From: Cercis canadensis
Taxonomy: Eukaryota > Streptophyta > Magnoliopsida > Fabales > Fabaceae
Length of the DNA: 64,000 nucleotides
Direction: 5' to 3'
NCBI GenBank assembly: GCA_003255065.1
Contig: QAOA01003946.1
Span: 1,149,272 to 1,213,271, forward strand
Position numbers and translations under genes: made by a program. How positions within the stretch are numbered: the first letter of the stretch is position 1; every line of letters starts with the position of its first letter. Shown here one piece after another: positions 25,025 through 36,019 of this stretch. The notes beneath the pieces were generated by a model, which saw only the letters and a list, made by a program, of their open reading frames with translations, was not told the origin of the DNA and made no database searches.

Positions 25025-25923
25025 GGCACTTTGACCTAGTAATTAAGGTTTTTAAACTTAATTCCCTAAATGTTATAGGTGAAAACTTAAATACATAAAT
25101 ATTATAGTTTTAAGAAAATTAAAAATGAAAAAAAAAAAAAGCTGCTGGGGTGCGGGGGGCCCACCGGACACGCCGGGGCCCCCTCGGCGTGTCTCCAAGG
25201 AAGAAGCTGCACCTCGGGCGGCGTGTCCAGCTCGCCAGGCTTTCCAGCTATAAACGAGCTACTCCAAAGAACTTCAAATTTTTAGCTGCTCCAAGCTCTG
25301 CACTGTCTGAGATTCTGTTGTGCTGTTCTCAGTCTTTGTCTCTGTCTCCTGAATTTTAGCTGCCAATTTATCTTGCTGGGTAGGGGCACTGCTAAGAATC
25401 AGTGGATCTTCTTTTCGGAAGGGAGCAGGTTCATCTTTTTCGACTGGTGGTGCAGCAAATACTGGAATTGCCTGCCTAATAGTGATTGGAGGAGCAACTC
25501 GTACAGGAGGGGCTTGAATCATCTGATGGGGAACAGCAGCTGGTGGTGGTTGAAGCGGCGGTGCGGAGAACACAGGTACTGCAGTCCTTATAGTGACTGG
25601 AGGTGCAATACCCTGGCAAGGCGATCTCATTTGTCGAATAGGGACATAAGGTGCTGCTCCCGCTGCAGGGAACTTCAGGGGACGGGCACAACGACTTTCT
25701 GGTGCACTCCACAGTTTAAAGTTGACACGCCGCCCGAGGTGCGGCTTCTTCCTTGGAGACACGCCGAGGGCCCTCGGCGTGTCCGGTGGTCCCCCCCCGC
25801 ACACTCAACAGATTTTTTTTTATTTTTAATTTTCTTAAAACTATAATATTTCCGTATTTAAGTTTTCACCTATAACAGTTAGGGAATTAAGTTTAAAAAC
25901 CTCAATTACTAGGTCAAAGTGCC
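25025..25923. mobile_element. Non-autonomous Mutator-like element with captured sequence (Pack-MULE-like)
   Basis: The element has long terminal inverted repeats: left 25025-25227 and right 25724-25923, about 200 bp each. The outer ends read GGCACTTTGACCTAGTAATT and its complement. The inner halves of the TIRs are strikingly GC-rich (CGGACACGCCG.., GGCGTGTCTCC..) in an AT-rich neighbourhood. The flanks are AGTCTCTTA (25016-25024) and AGTCTCTGA (25924-25932), a 9-bp target-site duplication with one mismatch. Long TIRs plus a 9-bp duplication are the hallmark of Mutator-like elements. The 496-bp interior has no transposase; instead it holds a proline-rich coding-like segment. Confidence 0.9.
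25274..25804 (-). pseudogene. Proline-rich captured gene fragment inside the MULE
   Basis: A 176-codon minus-strand frame starts in the right TIR and runs through the interior of the element. Its TIR-encoded start (MCGGGPPDTPRALG) is fortuitous. The interior part is proline-rich, with two imperfect copies of one motif, APPVTIRTAVPVFSAPP and APPITIRQAIPVFAAPP, followed by a polar, Thr/Glu-rich tail. It looks like one or more exons of a host gene carried off by the transposon. I do not recognise the parent gene, and expression is unknown. Confidence 0.6.
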
Positions 25924-25932
25924 AGTCTCTGA

Positions 25933-28900
25933 CTCTCTGTACAACTTTACTCACAGCTTAAGCAATGGCTTCTTAACCCTCGTTGACAGATAGTTACTTT
26001 TGTTACATACCCTTTTCTTTTATAGTTTTATAATCACTATTTGTAACTTGTTAGGTGGAATTTACGAATTTTAAAATTTAAATATAAGTATTTTATCTCA
26101 TATAGAATATTAGAACATACATGGAATAAATCCATATTAGAAAATAGTTTCAAAATTACAACTAAATGAAAAGAAAAAGTTGATTGACACACTTAACTTG
26201 CATGTAATATTAGAACAAATGTAATCAAACATAATATTTTCAATTAATATATCATACTACCTTGAAAAAATGTTAATTAATTATAAAATAAGAACATCAA
26301 AAAATAGTTTTAAAAGTGTAATTATCATTTATCTTTTTCATGATTAATGTTATTACATTAGAGAGGTATTACATAATTTTTTTAATATGCGATGAAGGTT
26401 CATAAAATAATTACTTTTATATGAAACTTATAAAATATGTAATTTAAATTATCTTAATAAATAATTATATATGTGATATTGGAATGACTAAATAATTAGC
26501 CATTTACTCCTGCTAGAAAATTTAATGATCCGGTTGTACGTGGCGAGAATGTAATGGCTCTTGTACACTGAGGTTCTTGACATTAAGGGGCTGTTTGCTT
26601 TTGGAAATGTTTCCTTATTTCTATTTCCAATTTTTATTTCTTGAAATGCATTTTCATTTTCAGTTTCTAAATTTTAGGAAACATGTTTGGTTTGTAAAAC
26701 TGAAAACTGTTTCTAAAAAATGAAAACATGTTTGGTATAAAAATTTTAAAAAATGAAAATTATGAAAATACATTTGGTTAAATATATTTTCTATTCGTTT
26801 CTCTATTTTGATAAGGTTTTAAGTAATTTATTTTCATATTTCTTATATATATATATATATATTTTCAATAAGGCAAGCAGTTTCAGTCAATATGTAATCG
26901 ATTATACGTACTTAATTAAATGAGTTCTAAAGACAAAGAGGAGTGTGTTACTTGCTAAAGTCATCCCGAAGTTGCATTTGAAAATTGTAAATAGAGTTGT
27001 TTTTGTTAGTCAATAGCCACACACATCTTCTATATTTCTTACTTGAGCAAGGTTTTGAACGTTGTAGTGAATTGCATGGGGTTGGTCAAGTAGCAAAACA
27101 AAGACAAAAAAATATGATCACTGCCATAAAAAAGTAGTAGACAACATAATATGGGTTTTCACTTTAGAGCAATTATATTCACTACCTTCCTATAAAAGGA
27201 AAAGATCATTTCCCTTTAAAACTAAAATTCATATGCATACGTGTTGCAATTTATCAAAACTCAAAATGGATAGAAGTGAAGTGTCATTTGTCTTGCCATT
27301 AGTCAAAGCTCCAAAGGTTGAGGCGAGAATGTCCAATGGATATGTTGGCTCCACCTTAATAGAGGTATGGTTCGTGGACACAAAAGAAAAAGGAATAGAA
27401 AATTGTATATAATGGTCTTTCTGCAATTGTTGCCTCCAACAATTAAGAACAGATCTTATATCAGTATTCCAATTGGTAAAATTTCTCGTTAGAGTGCACC
27501 TTACATCTCTTGACATGCTAATACATTTATGGATTAGCTTTTGGAACACTAAAAGATAGACCATAGCAGCAAGAAACAAAAACCTCATTTGAACACTTTG
27601 TTTTAAGCTTGTACACATGACCTATTTACTTCATATTCCAAATACATTATATGTTATTTTTGGCATAGTGGGTGTTCGGCCATGTGAGGTTTCAGTAGCT
27701 TCGATAAGAGTGATCCTAGACTTGTGAGGAATTGAAATGAAATCCTTGTGAGCTTTTCTAGATGGAAATGTGATAGGAAGGCATCAGTAAGTAAACCAAA
27801 AAATTATGCAGCAGAAGATTCAAGTCCGAGTACTAGACCAATCCGGGTTAGTAGGAGGCCTGCTTGGTGGGCCAATTATAAAAGCCTCTAGAAAGTTATA
27901 GAATATAAGCAGTTATCATATCCATATATTCAGGAGTTTTTTTTTTTTATTTCCAATTTCTTCTCTCTTATCTTCTCTGAAAGTTCTTAGTATCAACGAA
28001 GTCATTCCTATCAAAATGATACTTTGGAATTGGGAGCGGAAGAATGACAGATGACAATTGGGAGTCCTGTGCTACTTAGCACCTTACAATTACAGCCCTT
28101 TATGGTCAAACGCCTTTGTTATGTGCAAATGGTTACCTCTTATAGCATTGATCCAACTTAAATAAAAGGCTAGCTACCCAGAGTTTAAGACCAATAAAGT
28201 TTAGATCATAAGGCCAATGTCCAAAACAGAATCATATCCTCAGTTCATAACAGAAGGACTGAACACCAAATGAAATCTAACATGCATAGACTCAAAGTTA
28301 AGAAGAAGAAAAATAAAGTCTACCTCCAACTCTCCTCTTTGAGGATAGCTCCCCTCTTCTATTCCAGAATCGGATATGCCTAGCTTCTTGTATAAATAAA
28401 GACCCTTGTGTTGTGCCCAGTGACCATTAAAATCTTGGAAGAAAATTAAATGCACTAGCAAATCTATTTCTAGATGCTCTCTGACTCTAATGTTGTCCAC
28501 AACATTATTAGTCTTCGTTTATATTGCAACCACAAAATTGATCTTTGTGAATACATGTCATCACCTGTAAATTGTAGACTATCCTCACAACTCGTGTATT
28601 TGTTTAGTTAATAAGTAAATAGATGACTTGTATTTCAGAGCTATCCCCTCAAGTTGTATTCTTTTTATTGCTTTATTGTTTGAATGGTCTGAATATGGTT
28701 GAAGAGCAGTGTTATTATCTTGTGGATCCACGTCTAGTTGAATGAAAGCAATAGGATAATTATTAATTCATGTGGGGACTCCACCAAAATAGAATAGTGT
28801 TCACCCAGATATTGAAGGTCTTCCTGCATCAGCAAGACACACGTGGAGACTGATGTCTCTTATCACATGGAACACTCTCATTGAGGAATATATAGTCCAT

Positions 28901-29014
28901 GACTCCAGTGCAAAAATAGCTAGTGTCATAACCGATCGACCATTGTGCTCATGTTAGAGCAGAAAAAGAATCCCTACGTCACCATTGATATTGCGTTGCC
29001 TTAGTTGCTTGTGG
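25933..29014. other. Repeat-rich intergenic region
   Basis: No supported gene. At 26590-26770 lies GGGGCTGTTTGCTTT followed by repeated ATGTTTGGT/GAAAACTG motifs. A related inverted end (AAAGCAAACATACCC) is at about 29350-29366, so the interval may be an old non-autonomous DNA transposon. A 129-codon minus ORF at 27229-27618 has a hydrophobic start but matches no family I know. Confidence 0.4.
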
Positions 29015-30373
29015 TTGATGCTTGAGCTGCTAAAAGAGAAGACACTGCAATCGGGGACGAAGAGAAGAGAATAATGTTCACTTAAAACCATTTTCATTAT
29101 AATTACAAAATTGTCACTGCCTTTTCATTTGTTTTCATTATAATTACAAGTTTGCCACCGTATTTTCATTTTTTTATTTTCTGTTTTCAAAAATTTAAAA
29201 AGAAAACACTGAAAACAACTTTTTTTTTTTGTTTTTAGATTTGGGCCCAATTTAAGAAATGTTTTCAACAAAACATTTTTATTAAACTCAACCAAACGTA
29301 TTTTTATGTCTATTTTCTATTTTCACTGAAAATGAAAACAGAAAATGGTCAAAGCAAACATACCCTACACAATTGAAAAGTGAAGTCGGAGTCAACTCTT
29401 GCTGTGGATAATGACCATGTGATTAATAGAAGAAAATCAGACGGCCTAAAGTTTCTCATCAATACAACCGGCTACAGCCGGTGTTGAAATGGATAGTTTT
29501 TCTTTGTTTTTTCTCTTTTTTCTTTTGAACAAAAAAAGGTTGGTCAACAGTTTCAGATTAAAATAACAGATGACTCCTCCCCCATGTGATCCCCACTTTT
29601 GGTCAGCTTTCCCTCTCTCTGACGATTTGCTGCTTTCCTTAACGCCGTTATGACGATAATTCCTCCCGAGTCATGGTTCTATATTTTTTCTCACTGNTTG
29701 ATGCTTGAGCTCCTGAAAGAGAAGACGCTGCAATCGGACGAAGAGAAGAGAATAATGTTCACTTAAAACCATTTTCATTATAATTACAAAATTGTCACCG
29801 CCTTTTCATTTATTTTCATTATAATTACAAGTTTGCCACCGTGTTTTTATTTTTTTATTTTCTGTTTTCAAAAATTTGAAAAGAAAACACTGAAAACAAC
29901 TTTTTTCTGTTTTTAGATTTGGGCCCAATTTAAGAAATGTTTTCAGCAAAACATTTTTATTAAACTCAACCAAACGTATTTTCATGCCTGTTTTCTATTT
30001 TCACTGAAAATGAAAACAGAAAATGGTCAAAGCAAACAGACCATACACAATTGAAAAGTGAAGTCGGAGTCAACTCTTGCTGTGGATAATGACCATGGGA
30101 TTAATAGAAGAAAATCAGACGGCCTAAAGTTTCTCATCAATACAACCGGCTACAGCCGGTGTTGAAATGGATAGTTTTTCTTTGTTTTTTCTCTTTTTTC
30201 TTTTGAACAAAAAAAGGTTGGTCAACAGTTTCAGATTAAAATAACAGATGACTCCTCCCCCATGTGATCCCCACTTTTGGTCAGCTTTCCCTCTCTCTGA
30301 CGATTTGCTGCTTTCCTTAACGCCGTTATGACGATAATTCCTCCCGAGTCATGGTTCTATATTTTTTCTCACT
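29015..30373 (+). repeat. Direct duplication of ~680 bp flanking a single N
   Basis: Copy A is about 29015-29696 and copy B about 29698-30373. They run in the same direction and are nearly identical from TTGATGCTTGAGCT to TATATTTTTTCTCACT, differing by scattered substitutions and small indels. A single N lies between them (29697) and another right after copy B (30374). This arrangement suggests contig ends joined with a placeholder base, so the copy number may be artificial. Confidence 0.85.
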
Positions 30374-30374
30374 N

Positions 30375-32100
30375 TTTTTTTTTTTGATAAAACCTCAACA
30401 GTCTCTTTATTAATTATAGGATTTAATTTTATACAGAAATTGTTACTCATATGGTTACATATTTCATTCTTATTCTTATAATTTAACCTAGAAAAGATTA
30501 AAATTAGACTAATTCACAAAAAATTACACAATTTATATTAATATTTTTCTTTAAAGTTTTAAAGTTTATTTGATTTTAATTAAACTGTCTAAAAGCTTAC
30601 AAATAATTCTTCAACAATTTAACCTAATTAAAAATTTGTTACATTTTTGAAATCTCTCTTGTTAAATTTTCAATAGAATACTCAATAAAGAAGGAAAACG
30701 ATACTAACTGATTCATTGCTTGAAATGTAGCTGGTGTAATGGTGTTCACTTCTATTGAGTAGAAGGGAAAATAAAATATACATCAATTTTTTTGGATGGC
30801 TTCGAGAAGGTTGTTGATCATTGAATGTGACCATTATCTACATAAATAAAAATTATCCTTAATTGACATGAGGGTATAAGTGCAACTTTGCAAATCTTTG
30901 AATTTTTTATATTTATATAATTAAATTATAAAAACTAATTAATTAAGTCGAAGTCAACACAATGGATATCAAATTTTGGATTTCCTCTCCCCCACATTTC
31001 TAATGTGCAAAGTCTGTTGAGACACGCACTCTGCATGAATCAAATGCATATCCTTTCAAAAATTATATTACCGACATCAATTTAAGTAACCAGATTACGT
31101 GTAGGAAAAGTTAGAATAATCTTTCCATTAATGATAGATACCCATTTAAGTAACATTTACGCTGTTGATGTTATGGAAAAGTCAACTGTGATGGATTCAG
31201 ATTTTCACACCCATCAAAACTTACCTAGACGGAGATAGCCAATGACTCACATCAGCGTACAAGGGTAATATATTTACCTTAATATTCTTCGTGTTTTCTG
31301 CCCCTATCTCTAAAGTATACCAAGGGTTACCCATAAAACAGAGAAACTACAGTTTTTTTTTTTTTTTTTTTTTTTNTTTTTTTTTTGCATATAATAAGAA
31401 TACTAAAATTTGATCTTGAAGTTTTTACCAAATTTTTCCTTAACCAGTTATTCAAACATTGAAAACGAGTAGAATTCATATGAAACAGAAAATGTTGAAT
31501 TTTGGTTCAAAGTATAGTAAGTCATGATTAAAAGTTTAATTGAAGGTTTTCTTGTTGACGAAAGCAGTTTATCGTTTACCAAGTCCACCTTTCTTTTGAT
31601 TTTTTTCTTTTCTGGGAACAATCAATCACCCAAACACAAAAAAAGACAAACCCAGATACCTAACCCATGTTTTAATTCTAGCTCAAGAAAGCAACCAAAA
31701 CACAAAATTGAACTTGTTTTTAATTTTTTTAAGGATATAATTTTGAATCACTTTTTCCACGAGTTCTAGACTTGTCAACAATCCTCTAGCTCTTTCAAAT
31801 AAGTTTTTGGGATAAAAGGAAAAAAAATAAAAGTTAAGGAACAAGTCCATTAGAAGTCTTCCCAATTCGTTTTCTTCTTTCCACCCTTTAGGACCCACTA
31901 CTCAACCTTCCTTTTTTTTAACTACCCAGTACACACACCACTTCAACAGTGAACTGTGAGCGCATCGTCTCTCTCATCTCATCCATGTTGTCGCCAGTTA
32001 AAGAAATCTTCAAACTCATTTGAGCCGTCAGATTAAAAATCCCATTTTGACTCAAACCCAACTCCTCTTTCTCCCCCTCTCACCCGGTCATCCGGTGACC
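30375..32100. other. AT-rich intergenic region upstream of the WRKY gene
   Basis: A poly-T run with an embedded N at 31376 lies at about 31350-31386. No gene-like ORF is visible. The last few hundred bases are the WRKY promoter; a W-box core (TTGACT on the minus strand) is at 31180-31185 and another on the plus strand at 32047-32052, in the leader region. Confidence 0.5.
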
Positions 32101-32250
32101 CTCACCCCCTTATATCTGCCTCGTCCCCTTCATTGCCATTACTCTTTTTCCTTCCTGAACCCAGTTGTGCTTTCTATGGCGTTTTGAGTTTCAATTCCTC
32201 CGAATCTCTTTTTATCATTCCCTTCCTCTTTGAAACTGAAACACTCAGAA

Positions 32251-33908
32251 ATGGCAGTGGAGCTCCTGGGTTTCCCTAAAATGGACGAGCAGAAGGCTAT
32301 ACAGGAGGCCGCATCAGAAGGATTGAAGGGCATGGAGCACATGGTCCGGCTCCTCTCACATCAACCCAACCAAATGGACTGCACAGACCTCACCGACGTC
32401 ACCGTTTCTAAGTTCAAAAAACTCATTTCCCTACTAAACCGGACCGGTCATGCCCGGTTCAGGCGAGGACCGGTTCACTCCTCTCCCTCCTCCACTCCTT
32501 CTACCTCTACTTCACCGCCACCATCATCCGCAACGCCATCCTCCGCCTTTCCTTCTCAATCGCAAAATTTGAATCTATCTCCGATGCACTTAAATCCACC
32601 GGTCACCGTGTCTCCGGCGCCGATCGTAAATCCGGTGACTGTTCATCATGCTCCGATCAATACTCCCTCAAGTTTCGTTCCCACTCAGTCACAGAGTTTG
32701 ACTCTTGATTTTACTAAACCAAATATTTTGAGTTCGAAGACAAAGTCCCTGGAACTCGAGTTCTCAAAAGAGACGTTTAGTGTGTCCTCAAACTCATCGT
32801 TCATGTCGTCAGCCATCACTGGCGACGGTAGCGTTTCTAACGGTAAACAAGGATCGTCGATCTTTTTGACTCCGGCGGCACCGACAGTGTCCGGTGGGAA
32901 GCCACCTCTGTCAGCACCATCGTTCAAGAAGAGGTGCCACGACCACCGCGAGCACTCGGACGACGTTTCCGGCAAACTCTCCGGCTCCAGCAAGTGCCAC
33001 TGCATTAAGAGAAGGTAACCATCTGCGCCATACCAGCATAAATTTTGTAGAAAAAAAAGAAATTAGAAAAATCAAACTGAGTTGATTCATCAACTCGGAG
33101 ATCACGAAATATTCATGCACTGACTCGGGAGTGGACTCGGTACGGGTCCGAGTTTAGTCAGTAGTCAACGATTTCGGTAGTGGTGCAGTTAGGCATTAAT
33201 GGACACAGCACGCGTGATAGTGACAAGATAGGGTGCTGCCTTTGTCAATAGGCGAATTTTTAGAAATGCTGTCCGATAAAAAAATAAAAATTCAAACTTG
33301 CCAAAACCAAAACACTTTTGTCCTTATCTGGTTACGCTGTTAAGTTGGACTTCCACCTTTATCTTTCATTACTTATTGCTTTGACTGTTGACCTTCACTA
33401 ATTATACAAGTACACTGTACAGTGTACACCCTCCTCCGCACATGTGAGCTACAGCGGCAAATAACAAATTAATTAAATTAAATTTGTAAATCTAATATAA
33501 TTTTTTTAAAAAAATTCAGGAAAAATCGGGTGAAGAAGACGATAAGAGTTCCGGCGATTAGTTCGAAGATCGCCGATATTCCGCCGGACGAGTACTCATG
33601 GCGTAAGTACGGTCAGAAGCCGATCAAGGGGTCACCATATCCACGGTGAGAAGTGATTGATATCTTGCCGTTGATTTTGTGTTGACGTTGGTCAAAGGCA
33701 TGTTTGTGAACGTTGATTTTGTTGTTTCAGGGGCTATTACAAGTGCAGTACAGTGAGAGGGTGCCCAGCAAGGAAACACGTGGAGAGGGCCCCCGATGAA
33801 CCAACGATGCTGATTGTGACGTACGAGGGGGAGCACCGTCACGCGATTCAGACCGCGATGCAGGAGAACGTAACCGGGAGTGTGGGTTTGGTATTCGAGT
33901 CAACGTGA
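32251..33908 (+). CDS. WRKY11: Group IId WRKY transcription factor (WRKY11/WRKY17-like)
   Basis: CDS join(32251..33014, 33520..33645, 33731..33908), 355 residues. WRKY proteins bind W-box DNA (TTGACC/T) in the nucleus. Group IId markers are all present: the calmodulin-binding helix [11 protein letters not shown] (52-62), the HARF motif [11 protein letters not shown] (64-74), and the plant zinc-cluster segment with KKRCHDH and KCHCIKRR at about 225-256. The WRKY domain has WRKYGQK at 282-288 and a C-X5-C-X23-H-X-H zinc finger (C302, C308, H332, H334). The second intron interrupts the domain at the conserved arginine (R297), as in most WRKY genes. Arabidopsis WRKY11 and WRKY17 are negative regulators of basal defence; a similar role here is inference. 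Both introns carry W-boxes, which points to auto- or cross-regulation. The symbol is by resemblance; WRKY17 is equally likely. Confidence 0.95.
33381..33394 (+). promoter_or_regulatory. Paired W-boxes in WRKY intron 1
   Basis: TTGACT (33381-33386) and TTGACC (33389-33394) lie two bases apart inside intron 1 of the WRKY gene. Closely paired W-boxes are typical WRKY-responsive sites in plant defence genes. Confidence 0.6.
33682..33695 (+). promoter_or_regulatory. Inverted W-box pair in WRKY intron 2
   Basis: TTGACG (33682-33687, plus strand) is followed by GGTCAA (33690-33695, TTGACC on the minus strand) in the 85-bp second intron. Only the second is a full W-box; the first has the TTGAC core. 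Confidence 0.4.
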
Positions 33909-35298
33909 GGGACCTTCTTTTTTGTAGTAATATGAAGGGAGTTAAAGGGGTTGGATTGTAAATTTCTTTATATTTTAAAAAATTATTCTATTTATATAAT
34001 AGAGGTGGAAAATTGAAATCTGAATCTCCCAACACAGTCTTACTAACTTTGATTATTTTAAGATTTGGTTGATTTGAAGGAATTGTTTTAACGAGGATCC
34101 TTCTTTAAGTTGTGAGTTTTTAATTGGTGTAAAGTGGGATCCGAGGAGAGGGTCAAATGGGAGGTGGTTTGATTGATTTCTTGAGTGGGCTAAGGTGGTA
34201 AAGTAAAGAAACCCAATCAAATACTCTGTAATTGACAAATGGAATGGATTCTTTTCTTTGGGATCCAAAGAAGAAAACCTTTTATTTTGGCGATTAGGCA
34301 GAGCATCCTTTACTTTGCCTCTCTTTTTCTGTTTTTCTGATACCTTCTTTTTCCTTCCAACACCCACGTTTTCATTTCCCAGCTTGCAATTCATTACGCA
34401 AGACTTGAAGATGGTGATTGTATATTCAATTTTAAATAACGCTTGAGACGTTGTCTTTTTTTCTGTACACAAATGCAGTATTTATAGATTTTTGTTAAAT
34501 GCTCAAAATATATTCTCTCATACTTGATATTTTTAATCAATGATGGGGATTGAAATTTTAAAATTAAAATTTCCCAGTTATTCACTTTTAAGTAAGGTAT
34601 AATTATGTTCCAGCAGAAACAAAAAAAGAAAAATAAAGGTCATGTATATTTATGTATTGTATGTATCATGACAGACTTTTCATAGACACGCATGCACAAA
34701 AGAGAAAGAGGTTTAAATTTCTTCATGAATTGTAATATATGAAATACAAATAAATACTCAAGACTGTAAATATTTAAATTCTCTTACAATATCTCACCCT
34801 TCTCCTATAAATTATATTCCTTACCCTCATAACCAAATTTAAATACGAGACCTCTAAGTTAAAATACACAATATAATTATAGAATAAGCTACTTATACAT
34901 CTTTTTTGTTTACAAATTATACAAATGGATTAAGTAGGTTTAACTGAATTATAAAATCATCTGTATAATTGTGATACAATCAACAATAATAAATTTTGAA
35001 TTATGAAATCATCCAATCATAATCATAAAATTGATGTAAATACAACTACTCTGTAGTCTATAATCATATCGGCACGTAACCATTTTTTTGGTTTATGATA
35101 ATGTGATAACTTGGCAACCCACTCTGCATCTACCTATCTCTATGTTTGTTTGTCTCTTACTTTTCTACAATCCTCTAACATGCAGCCATTAAGAGGTAAT
35201 TAAATTGACTAACAAAATGCACATTGAAAGACTATTTATTAAAATAGAGTACTGTATAAATTTTTTACACAAATTAAGGTGTTGGCTCAATGGAAGCA
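33909..35298. other. WRKY 3' UTR and intergenic region
   Basis: The first 100-200 bases are the probable WRKY 3' UTR. The rest is AT-rich. ORFs on both strands around 34053-34472 mirror each other and show no family features, so I do not call a gene. Confidence 0.5.
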
Positions 35299-36019
35299 GA
35301 TTGAGTTTCAATGCGTTCTAAGTCAAAAGTCCTAAATTCAAATTATTAGAGTCACACTTGTTGAGAGGAATTTATCGATTACTACTTTCATCTCGAACAT
35401 GAATTAATCTTATATTCAAAAAGTGTAAAAATATCTTTGGTGTAAACAATAAAAAAAAAGTTTCATATTATAAGAGGCAGCTACTTGTCGGACTTCAAAA
35501 GTTGTTGACAAAGTTTTGCACGTCATTATATTCCACAACGACTAATATAAGATGAGCTTCAAAGGTTTAAAGGTGCGTCCGAGGTGATCAGACCACAAAT
35601 TTTTGACCTACAAAAAACAGAACATACCAGAATTTTGAATATATAGCTTGGTCAATCTNAGGTTGAGTTTCAATGCGTTCTAAGTCAAAGGTCCTAAATT
35701 CAAATTATTAGAGTCGCACTTGTTGAGAGGAATTTATCGATTACTACTTTCATTTCGAACATGAATTAATCTTATATTCAAAAAGTGTAAAAATACCTTT
35801 GGTGTAAACAATAAAAAAAAGTTTCATATTATAAGAGGCAGCTACTTGTCGGACTTCAAAAGTTGTTGACAAAGTTTTGCACGTCATTATATTCCACAAC
35901 GACTAATATAAGATGAGCTTCAAAGGTTTAAAGGTGCGTCCGAGGTGATCAGACCACAAATTTTTGACCTACAAAAAACAGAACATACCAGAATTTTGAA
36001 TATATAGCTTGGTCAATCT
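35299..36019 (+). repeat. Direct duplication of ~360 bp flanking a single N
   Basis: Copy A is 35299-35657 and copy B 35659-36019, separated only by an N at 35658. Both run from TTGAGTTTCAATGCGTTC to AGCTTGGTCAATCT with only a handful of differences. As with the other N-bounded pairs, an assembly join is the simplest explanation. Confidence 0.85.

Noticed and set aside
25150..25359. A 69-codon plus-strand ORF in the MULE left TIR
   Set aside because: It arises from the GC-rich TIR; the mirrored TIR gives a matching frame on the other strand.
27229..27618. A 129-codon minus-strand ORF with a hydrophobic start
   Set aside because: No family recognised, no splice or promoter context, and it lies inside repeat-like DNA.
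29015..30373. Genuine tandem duplication or satellite unit
   Set aside because: Ns at both junctions and the same pattern at two other places make an assembly artefact the better explanation.
34053..34472. A 139-codon minus-strand ORF downstream of the WRKY gene
   Set aside because: Low-complexity composition and a mirrored plus-strand ORF; no family features.
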